Positions 48,110-59,439 of a stretch of 64,000 nt of DNA are shown piece after piece. The notes beneath the pieces are model-generated. The model saw only the letters and a list, made by a program, of their open reading frames with translations. It ran no database searches and had not been told where the DNA came from. Origin of the DNA: Carettochelys insculpta (taxonomy: Eukaryota; Chordata; Testudines; Carettochelyidae); assembly GCF_033958435.1 (NCBI RefSeq), contig NC_134144.1, forward strand, positions 10,472,010 through 10,536,009, in the 5' to 3' direction. Each line of letters opens with the position of its first letter. Positions within the stretch are counted from its first letter, which is position 1. Position numbers and translations under genes: made by a program.

Positions 48110-49215
48110 GTGATTTTCTAGTCTGGGAAGACAGTCCCATTCAGCAGCTTTCTGAACAGGGCAGAGATCCTAAACGTGCACACGTCATGCAACCTTCCAG
48201 ACCATCCCACACTGGCATCGGTGAAATGGCCCTTGTGATCCACCAGTGCAAGCAACAGTATTGAGAAGTATTCCTTGCAGTTCAGATATTCTGTGGCAAG
48301 ACAGCCTGGTGCCAAGACAGGGATGTGCATTCATCTATTGCACTGCTGCAGTTAGGGAATCCCATCGCAACAAAACCATCCACTAGATCCTGCACATTTC
48401 CCAGAGTCACAGTCCTTTGTAGCAGAAGGGTACTCATTGCCTTGGCTACCTGGATCACAGCAGCCTCACCGTAGATTTTGCCTTTCTAAACTGACTGCCC
48501 ACCGACCATAGCTGTTTGGTGCTGCAAGCTTCCATGCAACCATTGCTTCTGAACTGTCAGAGAAGGTCCCATTCTGCTATTGCTGCACTTCCGGGGAGGG
48601 GGAAAGAAATTTGCAAAGTTCCATGAAAGTGGCCTTATGCATTTGGAAGTTTTGTAACCACTGCTTATTGTCCCATAGCTATGTAACAATGTGGTCCTGT
48701 CAGTCTGAGCTTGTTTCACAGCACCAGAACCGGCATTCCACTGTGTACAAACCATCAAGTGCATCCAGCATCTCTAGGTTCCTTCTTTCCAGTATTTCGT
48801 ATATGTGTATGTACGATCATGTTGTCTTCCGAATCTTTATCACTCTGACGGCTGCTTAGATTCTACGTGTATTAGGCTACGATGAGTTATGCATTCACAA
48901 TACTTGCTACCACAGTTTGAAGCTGGACGGCATCCAAGGTAGCCTTACAATGGTGTCTGCATGGATACCCAATGAAAAAGGGCACAAAAACACTGTCTGC
49001 CATTGCTTTCCAGTAGGAGGGAAAGGCGATAACATGAGAGGAGGAGGATGTAATATACCCAGAACCACCCGTGGCACTGTTTTGTCTCGGCAAACACTGG
49101 GAGCATAATCCAGAATGCAAGGGGGCAGCAAGAACGGTGGAACAGGTACCCACAGTGCATTGCTGACAAAGTTGAAGCTACCCGCCGTATTGTGGATGCA
49201 CTCCATTAACTTCAT
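48110..49215 (-). pseudogene. Harbinger HARBI1-like nuclease remnant
   Basis: The best-preserved stretch (48330-48118) reads ATEYLNCKEYFSILLLALVD, then HKGHFTDASVGWSGRLHD and FRISALFRKLLNGTVFPD. These are the blocks after the first catalytic Asp in DDE_Tnp_4/HARBI1 nucleases. Frames at 49215-48887 carry the preceding part in pieces. The first Asp block (DGTH) and the final Glu region are not in one frame. Non-functional. Confidence 0.7.
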
Positions 49216-49306
49216 CCACTAGTAGGGACATGCACTCTCAACTTTACAAAACTGGGTACTAAAAAGTGACCTTAACAATTCAACCTAATTCCTAGTGTAC
49301 ACATAC

Positions 49307-50355
49307 CACTAGAACAGATAAATAGCTGCAAAAAGTTGAAGCAGAAAGACAGATAAATTTCTAGGACAAGAATGTCTGCAGACACCATTATTATTATTAT
49401 TGTTTGTATTACTGTACTTCTTGGTTTTGGTGGTAGACTGAAGTGGATGTAGAGGAGCAGTGAAGCAAGAAAATTGGACCTACTACGAATATAAATTTAA
49501 CACACATTTTGTATTTATATAGTAATGTCAATTTGAGTATCTTGTACTATTTAACCAATATTAAACCTCACCACACATCTGCACAATAAGGAAACCTTGT
49601 TTAAGAACAGGAAGCATATAGATGGCAAAATGGCTTGCCCAAGGTCATGCAGCAATGCCTGTGGCAAAGGTAAAATAGACCCAAGCATTCAGGACCCTCA
49701 AACAAGCACTGAGCCTGCAAGTGTAAGTAAGCACTGGTTGAAACGCCTAAATCTGGCACTCTCTGGTCTGGCAACATCCCTTGTCTGGTAGGACCAGGGA
49801 TGTGACTAGACAAGAGACCTGGGCAGGAGGGTGCAGCACATGCCTTGTGGGAACACTGGGGTGGGGAGGACACTGCAGCAGAGCTGACATCCCCACAGCA
49901 ACCCATGGGAAGGCAGGGCTGGAGCCAGCATTTGCCTGCAGCTCTATGGGGCAGGGACTGGAGACGGCTTTCCTCCACAGCCCTGCAGTGCCGGGAACAC
50001 TGCAGCAGAGCCCACATCAACCTATGAAAGGTCAGGGCTGGAGCCAGCATTTTTCCACAGCTCTACGGGGCAGGAGCTGGAGACAGCTTTCCTCCGCAGC
50101 CCTGCAGTGTGAGGGACAGCCACTCAGTGCTGGACCTGCATCCCCAGCATGGGCTTCTCCTGGCAGCCTCATGGCAGAAAGTAGGGGGCAGCCTCGTGGT
50201 GGTTGGAGCGGGGCGGGGGGGCGCGCTTAGGAGCTGTGGCTGAGAACCTTTTCTCGTCCAACAAATTCTCTTGTCAGGTCGACCAGTCGGGTCCCAACTA
50301 CACCGTACAAGGGAGGGGAAACTTATGTCCCCTAACTCAGGGCAGAGCATACAAA
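49307..50355. other. Spacer with tandem duplication and Tigger-like words
   Basis: Between two Harbinger elements. 49755-49800 (ctggcactctctggtctggc) resembles a Tigger-type end, and ttctcgtccaacaaattctc near 50250 may be the partner end, so 49750-50290 could be a single insertion. It contains the 119-bp tandem duplication listed separately. No gene is seen. Confidence 0.4.
49872..50109. repeat. Two-copy tandem repeat, period about 119 bp
   Basis: The unit containing cagggctggagccagcattt, gcagctctatggggcaggga and ggctttcctccacagccctg occurs at about 49912-49990. It recurs with about 10% mismatch at 50031-50109, each copy preceded by cactgcagcagag. Confidence 0.8.
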
Positions 50356-50356
50356 A

Positions 50357-51073
50357 GCTACGTCTACACGTGAATGCTACATCAAAATAGCTTATTTCGA
50401 TGTAGCGACATCGAAATAAGCTATTTCGATGAATAACGTCTACACGTCCTCCAGGGCTGGTGCCGTCAACGTTCAACGTCGACGATGGGCAGCACTACAT
50501 CGAAGTAGGCGCTGCAGGGGAGCGTCTACACACCAAAGTGGCCCACATCGAAATAAGGGTGCCAGGCACAGCTGCAGACAGGGTCACAGGGCAGACTCAA
50601 CAGCAAGCCGCTCCCTTAAAGGGCCCCTCCCAGACACACTTGCACTAAACAGCACAAGATCCACAGAGCTGACAACTGGTTGCAGACCCTGTGCATGCAG
50701 CATGGATCCCCAGCTGCAGCAGCAGCAGCAGCAGCAGCCAGAAGCCCTGGGCTAAAGGCTGCTGCACACGGTGACCATAGAGCCCCGCAGGGGCTGGACA
50801 GAGCATCTCTCAACCCCTCAGCTGATGGCCGCCATGGCAGACCCCGCTATTTCGATGTTGCGGGACACGGATCGTCTACACGTGCCCTACTTCGACGTTC
50901 AACTTCGAAGCAGGGCGCTATTCCCATCCCCTCATGAGGATAGCGACTTCGACACCTCGCCGCCTTACGTCGATGTCAACTTCGAAATAGCACCCAACAC
51001 GTGTAGACATGGCGGGCGCTATTTCGAAGTTGGCGCAGCTACTTTGAAGTAGCCGGCACATGTAGACGCGGCT
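50357..51073. mobile_element. Internally deleted Harbinger derivative, 0.72 kb
   Basis: The left end (gctacgtctacacgtgaatg, then taagctatttcgatg) matches the right end of the 55.9-59.8 kb Harbinger in reverse complement. The right end (cgctatttcgaagttggcgc ... agccggcacatgtagacgcgg) matches that element's left end. It keeps the first codons of the nuclease gene on the plus strand (MDPQLQQQQQQQQPEALG, from 50702, then a stop) and lacks the rest. It is therefore a deletion derivative, in the opposite orientation to the larger element 5 kb away. It directly abuts the CpG island. Confidence 0.85.
50713..50737 (+). repeat. (CAG)n, 8 units, in Harbinger derivative
   Basis: A short CAG run coding for the poly-Gln start of the residual transposase N-terminus. 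It corresponds to the longer run at 59393-59439. Confidence 0.9.
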
Positions 51074-51099
51074 AAAGAGTGCAGGCCAGTGAAGAGCAG

Positions 51100-52250
51100 C
51101 AACCCAACTAACAAAATACAGGTGGCGGGTGAATGGCCCCCATTCCACCCTACCCGAGCACAGCTCATTGCAGTTTCACAGCCCCCCAGTCCCACACCCA
51201 GGAGCTTCCTGGGAGCGTGTAATTGCCCCACGAGCACGAAGCCCGGCAGGGCAGAGGCTGCCCACGCGCGCATTCCAGGTTCAGCGCCAGCCTCGGGATT
51301 AACGCTCTGCCGACGCCCTTTCGGGCGGGTCCTAGACCGGGGCCTCAGTTCCCGCGTCCCTCAGCAAACCGGCCACGGACGGGGCGGGAACGAGACCGGC
51401 CCAGCAAATAAACTGGGCGGGGCGATCTCAGCTCCCACACCAGCAGCACCGGGATGAGAACGCCCCACCCCACGCTCGCCCTCATGGGGCCAGTCCCGTC
51501 CCGCCCCGCCCCGCCCCAGACCCCACTCCTGCGTGGGGGGAGGGGAAGTTAACGTTCCGATCGCCCCCGCACCTTACTCAGGAACCGCGTCACAGGCTGC
51601 GCTATTTCAGGCGACGTCGGAAGGAAGGCGGGGGGTGGGGGGCGCACGCACCTGCTACGCAGATGGTTTGGTAAACAGCGGCGAGGCCCCGCCCCGTGCG
51701 CGCGCGCGCGCGGCTGCAGCGGCTCCCGCCCGAGCCTTCTCCACCCCTGGCGTCGCGGTGCCGCGCGCGGGCTACTGACTTAGCGAGCGGGCGGCTGCCT
51801 CTCTCCCCGGCAGCCCACGCTCACCTCAGCCGCTTCCTGTCTTCCCTTCCGTGTTCCATTGGGGGGGGGGGTCAGGGGACACGAGGTGCCCCCGTTTCCT
51901 GTTCCGGGTCGCGGCCCGGGGTGTGACTTCTAGTGCCAGGGTCCCGCTGGGGTGTGCGTGAGGCGAAGCGAGGCTCAGGCAGCAGCAGCGGCCGCGGGCG
52001 GGAGGGGGCTTTGGGCGGCTGGGGCGGGGGGAGGGGGTGAAGCGGCCTCAGGGGGCTCCCGAAGCACTTGGGTTGTTGTGAGGGGATTTGTAGCCATGTT
52101 CCCGGGGGAGCTGGAGTAGTGGCCCAGGTGTGTCTCCACTGTTGTTTCCAGCCCCTGGCCTGTAGCGCGAGTCCGCCCCTCATGGTGGTGTCCTGTAACA
52201 GTGGAACACAATAAGGCGTTAGGTGAAGCACTTTCTCACCATGAGGGGTA
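51100..52250. promoter_or_regulatory. CpG island, likely ZDBF2 promoter
   Basis: The only long CpG-dense, GC-rich host segment in the window. It contains a run of CG dinucleotides (cgcgcgcgcgcgcgg near 51700), several GC boxes (ccccgccccgccccgcccc near 51500-51517, gacggggcggg near 51377) and ETS-like ggaag words on both strands. It lies upstream of ZDBF2 and carries a strong minus-strand splice donor at 51826. It could be bidirectional, but no plus-strand gene is visible downstream within the window. Confidence 0.75.
51826..51930 (-). other. ZDBF2: Candidate non-coding first exon of ZDBF2
   Basis: On the minus strand the sequence ggaagcggctgag|gtgagc gives a near-consensus donor in the CpG island (last exon base about 51826). 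Upstream are acaggaagcgg and aacaggaaacgg (ETS-like) and a stretch suited to a TATA-less start. Splicing to the acceptor at 38330 would give an intron of about 13.5 kb. The 3' edge is supported by the splice motif only, and the 5' edge given here is arbitrary. Other donors in the island (for example gcag|gtgcgt near 51645) are possible. Confidence 0.4.
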
Positions 52251-52559
52251 GCGGGAAGGAAGCATCTGCTATTTCCAGCGCGCTGTTTAGGTGGGGGGCT
52301 TCTGTTTCGAGATACGAAGGTATTCCAAAATAGACACCCCAGGGTAGGCAGCCTACAGCCTGGCACAGCTGCACAGCTCTGATAACTAACCCTGTTCACG
52401 TAATATGGAGGAGCATAAATGTACCCTCTCTTGGAAGCCTTGTTAGAAATGGCAAACTCACGGCATTGCTGGTGCTCTATTTATTTTAACCTCTAAGTTT
52501 TTAAAACTCTTACACTCGTTTGAGAGACCAAGTGTTGCATCTTTCCCCTTTGCGGTCTC
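52251..52559. other. Spacer between CpG island and LINE
   Basis: No gene recognised. Around 52300-52335 (tttcgagatacgaaggtatt, ccaaaatagacacccc) there are words like those in Harbinger MITEs, but no full element. Confidence 0.4.
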
Positions 52560-55382
52560 TTCGTGGCAATGGGTCAATATTTTGCAGTATTTTCGTTTTT
52601 TACGATAGTAGGATCAAATATAAACAAAGTCAAAGCCCAAGCCTTTACCTGTGAAGGCATCTGTAAAGACAGCTTTAGATTCTGCAGCTTGTTCCTTGAA
52701 ATTGTCTTGCAGAGCAAATTTAGGATGGGTGAACAGCAAGATTCAAGTCAAGGTATGCGAAAACTACAGTCATCCAAGTGTATGCACCAACCGAGGACAC
52801 TGACGAAGCTGAAAAAGACACGTTTTACAATCTCTTACAAGACACCATCAGTGATGTTCCCAATCATGACATCAAGTTACTCATAGGTGATATGAACGTG
52901 CAAATAGATAACAAGACAGGGATGGGAACATGTGATTGGCCCGTACGGATCGTCAATGCAAACGAGCGACGGTGGAGAGCACTTAATACTATTCTGTAGC
53001 ATGGATAACTCGTGCATTGGAAACACCTATTTCACATACAAGAATATCCACAAGAAAACATGGCGGTCACCTGATGGTATCACTAACAATGAAATAGACT
53101 ATTTCTGCATCAGCAAACGATGGCAACCAGCTCTACTAGATATGAGAGTATATCGTGGAGCTGATGTTGGGTCAGACCACCATCTTTTGATGGCATTGCT
53201 CCATCTTAAAAGAAAACAAGAACGGCAAACAGCTCGGCCCTATGCAGTTGAAAAATTAAGAGACCAAGCCATAGCTGAACAGTACAAACTTACTTAGAAA
53301 CTGATTTCAGCAAATGCAACGTGAAACTTCACTCCAAGACCGGTGGATGCAGTTCAAAAGAGCAGTGACTGAGATCGCAGAAGAGATAATTGGTCGAAGG
53401 AGAGGCACACAAAAAGAACACTGGATACAGGACAGGAACTGGCAGTTGATTGATGAACGTATGGTTGTGAAGAGACAAAGAGAACAGGCAAAGTTGCCAG
53501 GTGAGAAAGCGGAAGCTATGGCAAAATACCAGTTGCTGGATCATAGAGTCAAGAAAAGCTGTCACGCTGACAGGAAAGAATGGTTAGGATGTAAAGGTGC
53601 TGAAGCACAAGAGGCAGCGAAGAAATGCGACACCAAGACACTATATCGTATTGTCTGGGAGTTAACAGGAAGAAGAAGAAGAAGCAATAGCAATGCTCCC
53701 ATCAAAGACAAGAATGGGAAGATCTTACTCAATAAAGAAGAGCAAACTGTGCGCTGGGTAGAACACTTCAAAGAAACACCGAACCCCACCGCAACCTACA
53801 ACTTCAGTAACTTCAGTCTCTCTGATGAGCTGGAAGTAGACCTAGACATGATCATGATTGAGGAAACACATAGAGCAATAAAGGCGCTAAAGAACAACAA
53901 GGCTGCTGGCCTAGACCAAATTGCAGCTGAACTATTGAAATATGGTGGAAACTCTGTGGTGCAGGAACTGACAGGACGGTTGAATGAATGTTGGAGAACA
54001 GAGCGCGTCCCAGGTGAGTGGAGGAAGGAAATGATTGTCAAGTTACCAAAGAAGGGGAATGTCACTGATTGTAACAATTGGAGAGGTATCATACTCCTTT
54101 TGGTCCAAGGTAAGGTATTCTGCATCATCCTACTCAGGAGGTTGCAGAGCGTGGTGGGTAAAACACTGCGTGAAAAGCAAGCCGGATTTCGCTGCGGACG
54201 ATCGTGTAGTGAACAGATCTTCACATTGCGCAACATCATCAAACAGAGTATCGAGTTCCAATGGACGCTGTTAATTAACTACATTGACTTTAAAAAGGCG
54301 TTTGACAGCATTCATAGAGAATCATTATGGAACATAGTGCGAACATATGGCATCCCACAACACTACATTAACATCTTCCAAAATCTTTATCTAAATTCTA
54401 GTTGCTGCATGAAGACCAATAATAGGATGACAGATTTCTTCAGCATCGACTCCAGAGTGCGTCAAGGGTGCGTCCTGTCTCCATTCTTATTCCTTCTGGC
54501 GGTGGACTTCATTACGAGAAAGGCGATGAGCGACGCACATCTAGGTACCTCATGGAAAGATCAGTGTTGACTCATGGATCTGGACTTTGCAGGCGATATT
54601 GTACTGCTAGCAGAAACGAGCGAATGCTTACAAGGCATGATGACAAATTTGGAAGCAGAAGCCAGCAAAATTGGGCTGAGGGTAAATAGTGATAAAACAA
54701 AGTTGATGCGGGTTGGGAACACTTAGACAAACACACCACTAGTGATCAGACGCCAACCCATAGAAGAAGTACGGTGGTTCACCTATCTTGGCAGCACTGT
54801 GTCTAACAATGGAGGTGTCGAGGCAGTTGTTAACTGCAGAATCGGTAAGGCATCAGCAGTGTTCCAAAGACTGTGCCCAATTTGATCTGCACCAACAATT
54901 GACACTGCAATAGAAGTTCAACTGTAAAACACCATCGTCATGCCAGTCGCCATTTATGCTAGCGAAACGTGGAAAATAACATCAAGAGTAGCATGCAAGC
55001 TCAATGTATTCCACCAGCGTTGCTTACGAAAGATCCTGGGTGTCACCTACCGCAATCGCGTTACCAATGAGGAGATACTACAAAGGTGTGGGTCACGGGC
55101 ACTGCAGGATATCGTGACAGAGCGCAGAGTGTGGTTTGCTGGACACATTCTGCATCTGCCAGATCAAGTGCACCCAAAGACTGCAATGAGATGGACACCG
55201 GCAGAGGAAAGAAGGAAGAGAGGCAGGCCACTCAAGACCTGGCACACCACATTTAAGGAAGACTTATTAAACATTGGTATATCATGGGAGGAGGTGGAAT
55301 TATTTGCAGTTGACCGCAACCGCTGACGAGCACTTGTTGCCCAATGTGCCCAAATGCACAGACAGAACTAAGTCTAAGAACA
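52560..55382 (+). pseudogene. LINE with APE endonuclease and reverse transcriptase, broken
   Basis: A plus-strand non-LTR retrotransposon of about 2.8 kb. The endonuclease part is split over frames at 52740-53290: VYAPTEDTDEAEKDTFYNLL, LLIGDMNVQIDN (catalytic Asp), NNEIDYFCISKRW and ADVGSDHHLLMA (catalytic Asp-His). The RT part lies in the longest frame (53314-54570), with AIKALKNNKAAGLDQIAAEL, YIDFKKAFDS (palm Asp) and RVRQGCVLSPFLF. After a frameshift at about 54560 it continues LDFAGDIVLLAETSE, where the usual A-D-D is A-G-D. The C-terminal part at 54940-55326 (ETWKITSRVACKLNVFHQRC, RGRPLKTWHTTFKEDLLNIG) is typical of such LINEs. The 5' end may be truncated, and the clade is not assigned. 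Not functional. Confidence 0.85.
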
Positions 55383-55892
55383 TTCCTGTAATTGAAGTAA
55401 TACATACAATTATACAGAAACAGCATAGGAATTTTTAAAAGTGGGTGCTTAATTGATTTTCCTTCTATACACTAGTAGCTGAAGGGTTATACTGTGGTAA
55501 AATCATCTGTAAAAAATAAAAAATGGCTGAGAACCTAAAAATAGGATGGTAACTGCCCATGAGACCCTATCATGTCAGAACCTGATGGTATTTTAAACAG
55601 AAAGATGTCAGCACACTTACAGCTGCTCCCATCATTTCATATTCAAAAGACAATCCTGATGTTTCAGAGTGACAGTTCTAGAATCATTAAATAAATATAC
55701 AGGTAGATGCATGGATACATATTGAAAAAACTGCTAAGCTATATGAAGATTGGGATAAAAAATACTGACCAATATTACAATGCTATTCTATAAATCACCG
55801 GTACGTGCTCACCTTAAGTACTGAGTTCAGTTCTGACCACACTCTCTGAAGATAAATAGAAATAGGGATGGAAAGGATGACGAAAAGCCAAG
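55383..55892. other. Spacer between LINE and Harbinger
   Basis: AT-rich sequence, with no gene or repeat recognised. Confidence 0.45.
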
Positions 55893-56249
55893 AGCTGTGT
55901 CTGCACTAACTGGCTATTTCGAAGTAGCCGGGCCAACTTTGAAATAGCGCCTGCCACGTCTATGCGTGCCGAGCGCTATTTCTAAGTTGAAATCGACGTA
56001 AGGCGGCGAGACGTCAAAGTTGTTATCCTCATCAGGAGATGGGAATAGCGCCCTACTTCGACGTTGAACGTCAAAGTAGGGCATGTGTAGACGATCCGCG
56101 TCCCGCAACATCGAAATAGTAGGGTCCTCCATAGTGGCCATCAGCTGAGGGGTTGAGAGACGCTCTCTCCAGCCCCTGAGCTCTATGGTCGCCACGTGCA
56201 GCAGCGCCTTAAAGCTCCCCACCCCCTTATTTCCTGTGCAGGAAGCTGA

Positions 56250-57834
56250 AAGCACGTGCAGGCAGCAGCACACGCACATGCCCAGCCTGCACATTCTCAC
56301 AAGCCCCAACCCAGCACCCATAGCAGCCAGCCAGCCAGCCCCCCAAGTGCCCACAGGGCACCCCCCGCCAAGGGACCTAGGATTCCCAGCCAGCCAGCCG
56401 GGGGGAAGAGGCAGTGGGCCCCTCCTGGTTGGAGGGCGAGATCCAGGACCTGCTGGGCCTCTGGAGCAAGGAGGAGGTGCTCCAGGTAATGGGGAGCAAG
56501 CAGTGGAATGCAGATGCGTTCGCTTGGCTGGCCGAGGGCCTGGCTGCCCGGGGTCACCCTGTCCGCACCGCACTCCCGACCACGTCAGGAGTAAGGTGAA
56601 GAAGCTGCTGCAGGGTTACACCTGGGCCCAGGACACAGCCAGCCAATCTGGGGCTGCTCCCACCACTTGCCCCTTTTACAGGGAGCTCAGGGAAATCCTG
56701 GGCCCCCAGTACACCTCCTCCCGCCTGGCCACCCTTGACACCTTGACCGATGAGCCCCAGCAGGCCCTGGAGATGGAGTCCGGCCCGGAGGCCAGCCCTG
56801 CACCCCAGGGTCCCCCACAGGAGCCCACACCTGGAACAGCACAGCAGGAGGGGGAGGAGGAGGACGCCTCCAACGACGGGGGGGCTGCTCATAGACCTCC
56901 CCTCCCGCAGCTCCAGCAGGGCATCCGCCCGATGGGTGTCCCCCGACTGTGGGAGCGGACCGTCAGGTATGTACCCTGGTGCGCACCCCCAGGGTTAAGG
57001 GGCGGGGACAAGGGACATGACAAGGGCCCTCCACACACCCAGATGACCATGGCCCCAAGGACGGCAGTGGCATGTCCCTCAGAAGAGTCCATCAGCCCCT
57101 GCCCCCCAGCAGGACAGCGCCATGCCCCATCCCTGGGGATGGGGGGAGCAGAACCTAGAGGTCCCCCCTGGGCGGGGGGGGATAGCACACCCATCATCAT
57201 CATCAGCGTCTCTGGGGGACGGGGATGGGGAACCAGCAGCAGAGGGGTTTGGGGACGTGGGCCGCAGGTCAGGGCCCAGACTAACGGCTGTCTCCACTCT
57301 TCCCCCTTCTGTTCTGCAGCTGCACCATCTGAGGGCCCTGAGAGCACAGGCGCTGTGTCTGTTGTGCCGGACAGCCCACCGGGGCTATCGCAGCAGGCCA
57401 GCCCAGCAGCGGAGCACGGACTGGCTCCAGGACAAGCCCGACAGCGCTGGAGCCATCCCCAGGCGTCCGCTGACCCCCAGCTCCTCACCACCATCCGGCA
57501 TCAGCTGGAGGTCTCGGAGCGCTGCCTGCATGTGGAGGAGCGGCGGCTCCACGTGCAGGAGCGAGCACTGGCCTGGCACCAGGAGGCTTGGGGGGCTTCC
57601 ATGTGGACCTTTGACCGGATCACGGAGCAGTTGGCCCGCCCCACTGCTCCACCCGCCTTTCCTCCAAGCTGCTCTCCACCAGCAGCTGTCCTGGAGCCTG
57701 CCGCCGAGGGGGACCATGGGCCTCAGGACCTGGCCCGGGCGTATCTGCCGGTTCTCCTGGCCCCCACCCAGCCTCGATGGGGCCTCTGGCCCAGACGTGG
57801 GTCGTGCCGCCCCACGCCAGGCGCTGGACAATAG
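56250..57834 (+). pseudogene. Harbinger Myb/SANT-like DNA-binding protein, two frameshifts
   Basis: The trihelix domain begins WLEGEIQDLLGLWSKEEVLQ (about 56421) and continues VMGSKQWNADAFAWLAEGLA in one frame. It then shifts near 56560 to DHVRSKVKKLLQGYTWAQD and CPFYRELREILGPQ. An acidic linker (EGEEEDASNDGG) ends at a G7 run near 56878, where the frame shifts again to GLLIDLPSRSSSRASARWVS. A likely intron runs from cgtcag|gtatgt (56967) to ttctgttctgcag (about 57320), returning to the frame AAPSEGPESTGAVSVVPDSP. The C-terminus has a helical region (QLLTTIRHQLEVSERCLHVE) and stops at 57834. In this family the protein binds transposon ends and partners the nuclease. An apparent start at 56185 lies in the terminal repeat and is probably not used. 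Confidence 0.75.
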
Positions 57835-58139
57835 GGGTGAAGGGCCAAGGACATTGCCTCCCCAGGCCCACCCTCCTTTGTACATATTCCCCCCATATTT
57901 GTAAATAGTTTATTTGTTCCACCCCCCCTTTAGTAGCTGCCCCCCCATGTACATAGTTCCCCCCTTCTTAATGTTGAGTTCATTGTTTTGTTTAAAAAAA
58001 AAAGGGTTTTGGTTTATTTACAAAAGGAGTGTGTAGGTGGTGTGTGCTCTCTGGTGCTCAGTGGTGTGGGCATGGGGGCAGGTAGTGTTGTGGGGGATGG
58101 GCGGGGGGGTGGCTCACCAGCAGCTGGGCCTGCCAGCGT

Positions 58140-59391
58140 TCACCCCGCAGCCTGCTCAAAATGGGCCCGCAGGGCCTCCCAGACCCGGATCCTCTCAGGG
58201 TCGACCTGGCAACGGGGGGCAGCGGGTGGCTGGGTGTCAGCCCTGCCAGCTTCCACAGCCCAGCCCTGGAAAAATGCCTCTCCCTTGCTCTCCACCAGCT
58301 TGTGGAGTGCGCTGCACACGCCCACAACCTGGGGGATGTTGGCGAGCCCTGCATCCAGGCATGTGAGGAGACACCTCCAGCAGCCTTTGAGGCGGCCAAA
58401 AGTCCGCTCGACCACCTGGCACGCATGGTTCAAGCGGGTGTTGAACCGCTCCTGGGTGGCACTGATATGGCCTGTGTAGGGGCGCATGAGCCAGGGCTGG
58501 AGGGGGTACGCCACGTCTGCAACGAGGCAGAGGGGCATGGTGGTGTCCCCCAGCGGGATCTCCTGCTGGGGGATGTAGGTCCGTGCTTCCAGCCAGCAGC
58601 ACAGGCCCGAATTTCTGAACACCCGGGCGTCGTGGGTGCTGCCAGGCCAGCTAATATAAATGTCCAAGAAGCAGCCCCGGCTGTCCAGCAATGCCTGGAG
58701 GACCACGGACTGGTATCCCTTCCTATTCAGGAAGCATCCTCCGCTGTGCTCCGGGGCACGGATGGGGATATGGGTCCCATCTAGAGCCCCAAAGCAATTA
58801 GGGAAGCCCAGGCTGGCATCCAGGTCCCCAAGCCACACAAGCCTGTGGAGGAGCAGGGCATTGATTGCGCAGACCACCTGCAGGGGAAGGACATGAGAGA
58901 GCACCCGTGAGGGGTGTGCAGGGTGTGTCTGTTACGTCCATGACGACAGCCCTGATGGTGGCCTTGCCCACGCCGAACTGCTGTCCTACGGATCAGTAGC
59001 TGTCTGGAGTGGCCAGCTTCCAGACAGCGATGCTGACCCATTTCTCAACAGTGAGGGCACGTCGCATGGGGGTGTCCTGGTGCCATAAGGCAGGGGTGAG
59101 CCACTGGCAGAGCTCGAGGAACGTCTGCCGGCTCATCTGGAAATTTGGGAGCCAGCGGTCATTGTCCCACTTGCCAAGCACCAGCCGTTCCCACCAATCC
59201 GTGCTAGTGGGGTATCTCCGTAGTCGGCGGCATGTCCGGGGGGGGAGGCTGGGAGGGCAGCAAGGTCTGGGGCTGCTGCTTCATCCCCCGAGGACAGCTC
59301 ATCTTCCTCAAATAAAAGATGCTGAGCTGCCTCCTCCATGGCACTGAGCAGGGCGGCCACTGCTCCAGGGGCAGGTGTGTGGGCCTCTGGC

Positions 59392-59439
<48 letters not shown>

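Larger units (their letters stand above)
45116..49306. mobile_element. Decayed autonomous Harbinger transposon, about 4.2 kb
   Basis: The ends are agccaggtctacattagga and, inverted, taattcctagtgtacacata, giving terminal repeats of the GTCTACAC type. Inside are the two genes typical of vertebrate Harbinger elements, placed convergently: a Myb/SANT-like DNA-binding protein on plus (about 45.55-47.46 kb) and a HARBI1-like nuclease on minus (about 49.2-48.1 kb). Both are broken by several frameshifts, so the copy cannot move by itself. It sits in the presumed first intron of ZDBF2. It belongs to a different subfamily from the copy at 55.9 kb, since the protein remnants differ clearly. Confidence 0.8.

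Noticed and set aside
49870..50230. 149-codon frames on both strands as a gene
   Set aside because: They are produced by the 119-bp tandem duplication in GC-rich sequence, with no domain.
51872..52399. 175-codon minus-strand frame in the CpG island as a gene or ZDBF2 N-terminus
   Set aside because: The island composition favours long frames. The downstream start exon begins with its own ATG right after an acceptor, and no splice links this frame to it.
56889..57494. 201-codon minus-strand and 260-codon plus-strand frames inside the Harbinger element
   Set aside because: Both overlap the Myb/SANT gene or its intron in GC-rich DNA where stops are rare. They show no domain.
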